A stretch of 7,428 bases of DNA from Bacteroidales bacterium (GTDB taxonomy: Bacteria; Bacteroidota; Bacteroidia; Bacteroidales; S143-33). The notes under the pieces were generated by a model that was not told where the DNA came from, made no database searches, and was given only the letters and a program-made list of their open reading frames with translations. The position numbers and the translations under genes were made by a program. This document shows positions 6,477 through 7,428 of the stretch, piece by piece. The stretch is taken from assembly GCA_027083655.1 (NCBI GenBank), contig JALWNS010000075.1, forward strand, positions 1-7,428. Reading direction: 5' to 3'. Each line of letters opens with the position of its first letter. Within the stretch, counting starts at the first letter, position 1.

Positions 6477-6489
6477 TGACATTTTGTCA
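6477..6489. promoter_or_regulatory. Short dyad between divergent promoters
   Basis: TGACA-TTT-TGTCA is a perfect 5-bp inverted repeat overlapping the proposed -33 TTTG of the downstream gene. It could be an operator half-site pair, but a 13-base dyad can occur by chance and no regulator is suggested. Confidence 0.2.
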
Positions 6490-6515
6490 TAAATTTTTAT
6501 ATGGAATTTTTTTTG
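6483..6515 (+). promoter_or_regulatory. Probable promoter of the baeRF-like gene
   Basis: TTTG (6483-6486), a 21-nt spacer and TTTTTTTG (6508-6515) fit the Bacteroidota pattern with one mismatch in the -7 box. The ATG lies 34 bases further on, behind an A-rich leader without a Shine-Dalgarno sequence. Confidence 0.4.
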
Positions 6516-6549
6516 ATAAATACTAGTAAAACCAATAAATCACAGAACA

Positions 6550-7428
6550 ATGAAAGACTACAAGAATAAACCTTTCTCTGTACAAGAAAAACTCATCCGG
6601 CTTCTGGGTGTAAAAGAAGACCCATGCGTCTCAATAATCGTTAATAAAGACGCACCTTCCCCACGTAACGAAAAATTCCAGATAGCAGTCAAGAATGGCA
6701 TTAAAGAAGCTATTAACAAGCTCAAAGATAAAGAATATGACAAACGCTTAATCAAACAGTTCGAAGACGAGCTATACAAAATCTTTGACACAATCAAATT
6801 TGAACGCGACTTTCAGGGCGTAGCCATTTATATATCAAACAGTTACCAGGATGTTATCACCTTGCCTTTTGAGGTTAAGAATAACGTAGTGGTTGACAAT
6901 ACATTTGAGATAAGGCCTCTGTTGCGTGCCGTTAACCGTATGTTCCAGTATGATGTTATCCTTCTGAGCAAGAAAAAGACACGCTATTTCAACGGCTTCC
7001 ACAAATACCTCCAGGAGGTATCCAACCCAGATATCCCCGAGGGCGTTGATTATTACTTCAACCAGCGTGTACAGGAAAGGGAAGACCCTGGCAAGCGCGA
7101 ATCCGAAGCTATGCGACTATATGTCAATGATATAGACAAATTCCTGCGTCTTTACTCTGATATGCACACACCTCTGATCGTAATGGGTGATAAAAAATTA
7201 GTATCATACTTCCGCAACAACACCAAGAGACCACAGAAAATACTTGCAGAAATTACAGGTAGCTACGACGATGAGCGCCTGTCTGTTATCCAGGAGAAAA
7301 TACAAGAAAAGTTGGACGAATACATTAAGCTTCGCGACGAGCGGCTATTGAAACGTGTACAGGAAGACATTGACGCATATAATTACGTCTCTGGCATACA
7401 GGAGGTGTGGACTGCCGCTGCCATGAAA
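6550..7428 (+). CDS. baeRF-like protein (release-factor-1-related domain), 3'-truncated by window
   Basis: The frame from the ATG at 6550 stays open for 293 codons to the window edge without a stop, so the C-terminus is missing. The protein resembles bacterial archaeo-eukaryotic release-factor-like (baeRF) proteins, which are related to the eRF1/Pelota fold. Supporting segments, in order, are KEDPCVSIIVNKDAPSP (22-38), FQGVAIYISNSYQDVITLPF (88-107), the VVVDNTFEIRPLL stretch (113-125) and YDVILLSKKKTRYFNG (134-149). A charged helical segment (about 239-277) then leads to YVSGIQEVWTAAAMK at the edge. No GGQ tripeptide, the peptide-release motif of true class I release factors, appears in the visible part, so peptide-release activity is not implied. 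A role in ribosome or translation quality control is proposed for the family from comparative genomics; it is inference here. Relatives suggest fewer than about 100 residues are missing. No signal peptide or membrane segment is seen. The family call comes from recalled motif patterns. Confidence 0.72.
   Translation, partial: MKDYKNKPFSVQEKLIRLLGVKEDPCVSIIVNKDAPSPRNEKFQIAVKNGIKEAINKLKDKEYDKRLIKQFEDELYKIFDTIKFERDFQGVAIYISNSYQDVITLPFEVKNNVVVDNTFEIRPLLRAVNRMFQYDVILLSKKKTRYFNGFHKYLQEVSNPDIPEGVDYYFNQRVQEREDPGKRESEAMRLYVNDIDKFLRLYSDMHTPLIVMGDKKLVSYFRNNTKRPQKILAEITGSYDDERLSVIQEKIQEKLDEYIKLRDERLLKRVQEDIDAYNYVSGIQEVWTAAAMK

Noticed and set aside
6129..6482. 117-codon minus-strand open frame spanning the tRNA region
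   Set aside because: Its middle (GRGFESRHPD) is a translation of the tRNA-Pro T-arm and acceptor stem, a well-known false protein type. The rest covers the terminator and promoter.
6558..6797. 79-codon minus-strand open frame opposite the baeRF-like gene
   Set aside because: It is antisense to the conserved N-terminal part of that gene and has a serine/leucine-rich composition typical of a shadow frame.

Overview
The window looks like ordinary chromosome from a member of the phylum Bacteroidota. Three things point there. Upstream of most genes are sequences fitting the Bacteroidota promoter (-33 TTG/TTTG, about 19-21 nt spacer, -7 TAnnTTTG). Leaders are A-rich and mostly lack a strong Shine-Dalgarno sequence. 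The base composition is moderately AT-rich. No mobile element, CRISPR array, phage gene or integrase is visible.

Layout, left to right. ispF (MEP isoprenoid pathway, +) meets mtnN/pfs (MTA/SAH nucleosidase, -) tail to tail, with overlapping stop codons. mtnN is divergent from recN (DNA double-strand-break repair ATPase, +). recN meets a DFR/HpnA-like extended SDR (-) tail to tail, again with a 4-bp stop overlap. That gene lies downstream of, and overlaps by 80 bp, a classical short-chain dehydrogenase (-); these two form the only evident operon. The dehydrogenase is divergent from a secernin-like C69-family Ntn hydrolase (+). A 471-bp non-protein-coding stretch then holds a tRNA-Pro(GGG) gene on the minus strand, with its own promoter and a strong intrinsic terminator. 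The last gene (+), cut by the window edge, encodes a protein resembling the bacterial archaeo-eukaryotic release-factor-like (baeRF) family.

The genes do not form one pathway. They are mostly single-gene units on alternating strands, packed so tightly that convergent pairs share stop codons and divergent pairs share short promoter regions. At ispF, recN and the C69 gene the longest open frame begins at or inside the likely promoter -7/start-site region, so the downstream ATG is preferred for all three.

I found no clearly new multi-gene system. The items most worth checking are the 80-bp SDR/SDR overlap preceded by an in-frame A_AAA_AAG heptamer, the baeRF-like gene, and the structured leader upstream of the tRNA.
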